NCBI RefSeq assembly: GCF_026342405.1
Contig: NZ_JAPEMU010000001.1
Location: 2,604,001-2,668,000 of the forward strand
Direction of reading: 5' to 3'
Length of the DNA: 64,000 bases
Origin: Kitasatospora sp. NBC_00240
Lineage (GTDB): Bacteria > Actinomycetota > Actinomycetes > Streptomycetales > Streptomycetaceae
Part shown: positions 63,071 through 64,000 of the stretch, piece after piece
How the letters are laid out: each line of letters opens with the position of its first letter
Numbering within the stretch: the stretch's first letter is position 1
The notes under the pieces: model-generated
Told to the model about the DNA's origin: nothing
What the model saw: only the letters and a program-made list of their open reading frames with translations
The model's database searches: none
Translations under genes and position numbers: made by a program

Positions 63071-64000
63071 ATGCTCACACCCCGTTCCAGAGCCGCACTC
63101 ACCGCCGTCGCGGTCAGTTGCGGCCTGGCACTGACCACCATGACCGGCCTCGGCGGCACGGCCGCCGCGGCGCCAGACGCCGCCACCGCCGACTCGTACA
63201 CCTGGAGCAACGCCAGGATCGACGGCGGCGGCTTCGTCCCCGGCATCGTCTTCAACCAGACCGAGAAGAACCTGGTCTACGCCCGCACCGACATCGGCGG
63301 CGCCTACCGCCAGGACCCGGCCACCAAGAAGTGGATCCCGCTGCTCGACTCGGTCGGCTGGGACGACTGGAACCTCACCGGCGTGGCCAGCCTCGCCACC
63401 GACCCGGTGCAGACCAACCGCGTGTACGTGGCAGCAGGCATGTACACCAACAGCTGGGACCCCGACAACGGCGCCATCCTGCGCTCCACCGACAAGGGCG
63501 CCACCTGGGCCCGGACGGCGCTGCCGTTCAAGATCGGCGGCAACATGCCGGGCCGGGGCATGGGCGAGCGCCTGGCCGTCGACCCCAACAACGACAAGGT
63601 GCTCTACTTCGGCGCGCCCAGCGGCAACGGCCTCTGGCGCAGCACCGACTACGGCGTCACCTGGGCGCAGGTCACCGCGTTCCCCAACGTCGGCCACTAC
63701 GCGCCCGACCCGAGCGACGCCAACGGCTACCTGAGCGCCGAGCAGGGCGTCCTCTGGGTGACCTTCGACAAGACCTCGGCCGCGGCCGGCGCCACCACAC
63801 AGACCATCTACGTCGGCGTCGCCGACAAGGACAACAGCGTCTACAGATCGACCGACGGCGGCGCCAGCTGGACCAGGCTGGCGGGGCAGCCGACCGGCTT
63901 CCTGCCGCACAAGGGCGTGCTGGACCCGGTCAACGGCTACCTCTACCTGGCCACCAGCGACACCGGCGGCCCGTACGACGGCGGCAAGGGCGACATCTGG
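63071..64000 (+). CDS. GH74 xyloglucanase, secreted, 3' part cut by window end
   Basis: The first 310 residues are open to the window end. A signal peptide (LTAVAVSCGLALTTMTGLGGTAAAAP) precedes the seven-bladed propeller: YTWSNARIDGGGFVPGIVFNQTEKNLVYARTDIGGAYR (catalytic Asp in RTDIGG, ~80), WDDWNLTGVASLATDP, ILRSTDKGATWARTALPFKIGGNMPGRGMGERLAVDP, YFGAPSGNGLWRSTDYG, and further S-T-D-G-G-x-S-W blades. GH74 enzymes cut the beta-1,4-glucan backbone of xyloglucan. The ATG at 63071 follows GAGGAG by 11 bases. A carbohydrate-binding module may follow beyond the window. Confidence 0.95.
   Translation, partial: MLTPRSRAALTAVAVSCGLALTTMTGLGGTAAAAPDAATADSYTWSNARIDGGGFVPGIVFNQTEKNLVYARTDIGGAYRQDPATKKWIPLLDSVGWDDWNLTGVASLATDPVQTNRVYVAAGMYTNSWDPDNGAILRSTDKGATWARTALPFKIGGNMPGRGMGERLAVDPNNDKVLYFGAPSGNGLWRSTDYGVTWAQVTAFPNVGHYAPDPSDANGYLSAEQGVLWVTFDKTSAAAGATTQTIYVGVADKDNSVYRSTDGGASWTRLAGQPTGFLPHKGVLDPVNGYLYLATSDTGGPYDGGKGDIW

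Overview
The window is about 72% G+C by eye and carries actinomycete gene families throughout: a conservon, geosmin synthase, DUF397/XRE pairs, SpoIIE-type phosphatases, DUF5994 and LacI-controlled sugar loci. It also has GTG starts, purine-rich ribosome sites and no obvious TTA codons in the genes I read. This fits a streptomycete chromosome (Streptomyces or Kitasatospora); the genus is inference. I saw no rRNA, tRNA, CRISPR, intact insertion sequence or phage.

Layout. 1-5 kb: CapA-like lipoprotein (cut by the window start), M48 protease, MarR regulator, PP2C phosphatase, DUF5994 protein, then an 840-base non-coding stretch. 5-13.4 kb: a conservon (NIT-domain sensor kinase with a probable CTG start, roadblock protein, DUF742 protein, small GTPase), an FAD monooxygenase and a two-domain geosmin synthase with a low-complexity insert near its N terminus. 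13.6-18.5 kb: MFS transporter, CPBP protease, an unknown protein and a membrane alpha/beta hydrolase. 18.7-20.3 kb: a decayed fatty-acid locus (shredded acyl-CoA dehydrogenase, intact TetR gene with two operators, FadD tail). 20.3-24.7 kb: penicillin-acylase-family enzyme and a secreted lipase, separated by a seven-unit array of 28-bp hairpins. 25-34 kb: two FAD monooxygenase/TetR pairs, one with a duplicated operator-start module and a nine-unit 15-bp array, plus HPP, DUF397/XRE, anti-sigma-type ATPase, cupredoxin and a regulator/membrane pair. 34-47.3 kb: PAS-GAF-PP2C-ATPase regulator, M17 aminopeptidase overlapping an AbgT transporter, an acyltransferase-like protein, GH92 mannosidase, alkylsulfatase-like hydrolase and a glutaminase-STAS fusion.

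47.5-64 kb is the most coherent system, a probable xyloglucan utilisation locus. A minus-strand operon runs solute-binding protein, two permeases, LacI regulator, GH31 (alpha-xylosidase-like) and GH42 (beta-galactosidase). Around it lie GH3 (beta-glucosidase-like), GH95 (fucosidase/galactosidase-like) and a secreted GH74 xyloglucanase (cut by the window end). The sugar-releasing enzymes lack signal peptides and GH74 has one, which suggests cutting outside the cell, import, and stepwise disassembly inside. Three promoter regions share a TCGAA-N4-TTCGA type operator, probably for the local LacI protein. GH74 instead has a perfect CebR-type box, suggesting joint control by cello-oligosaccharide sensing. 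No transporter ATPase is present; such systems usually borrow MsiK.
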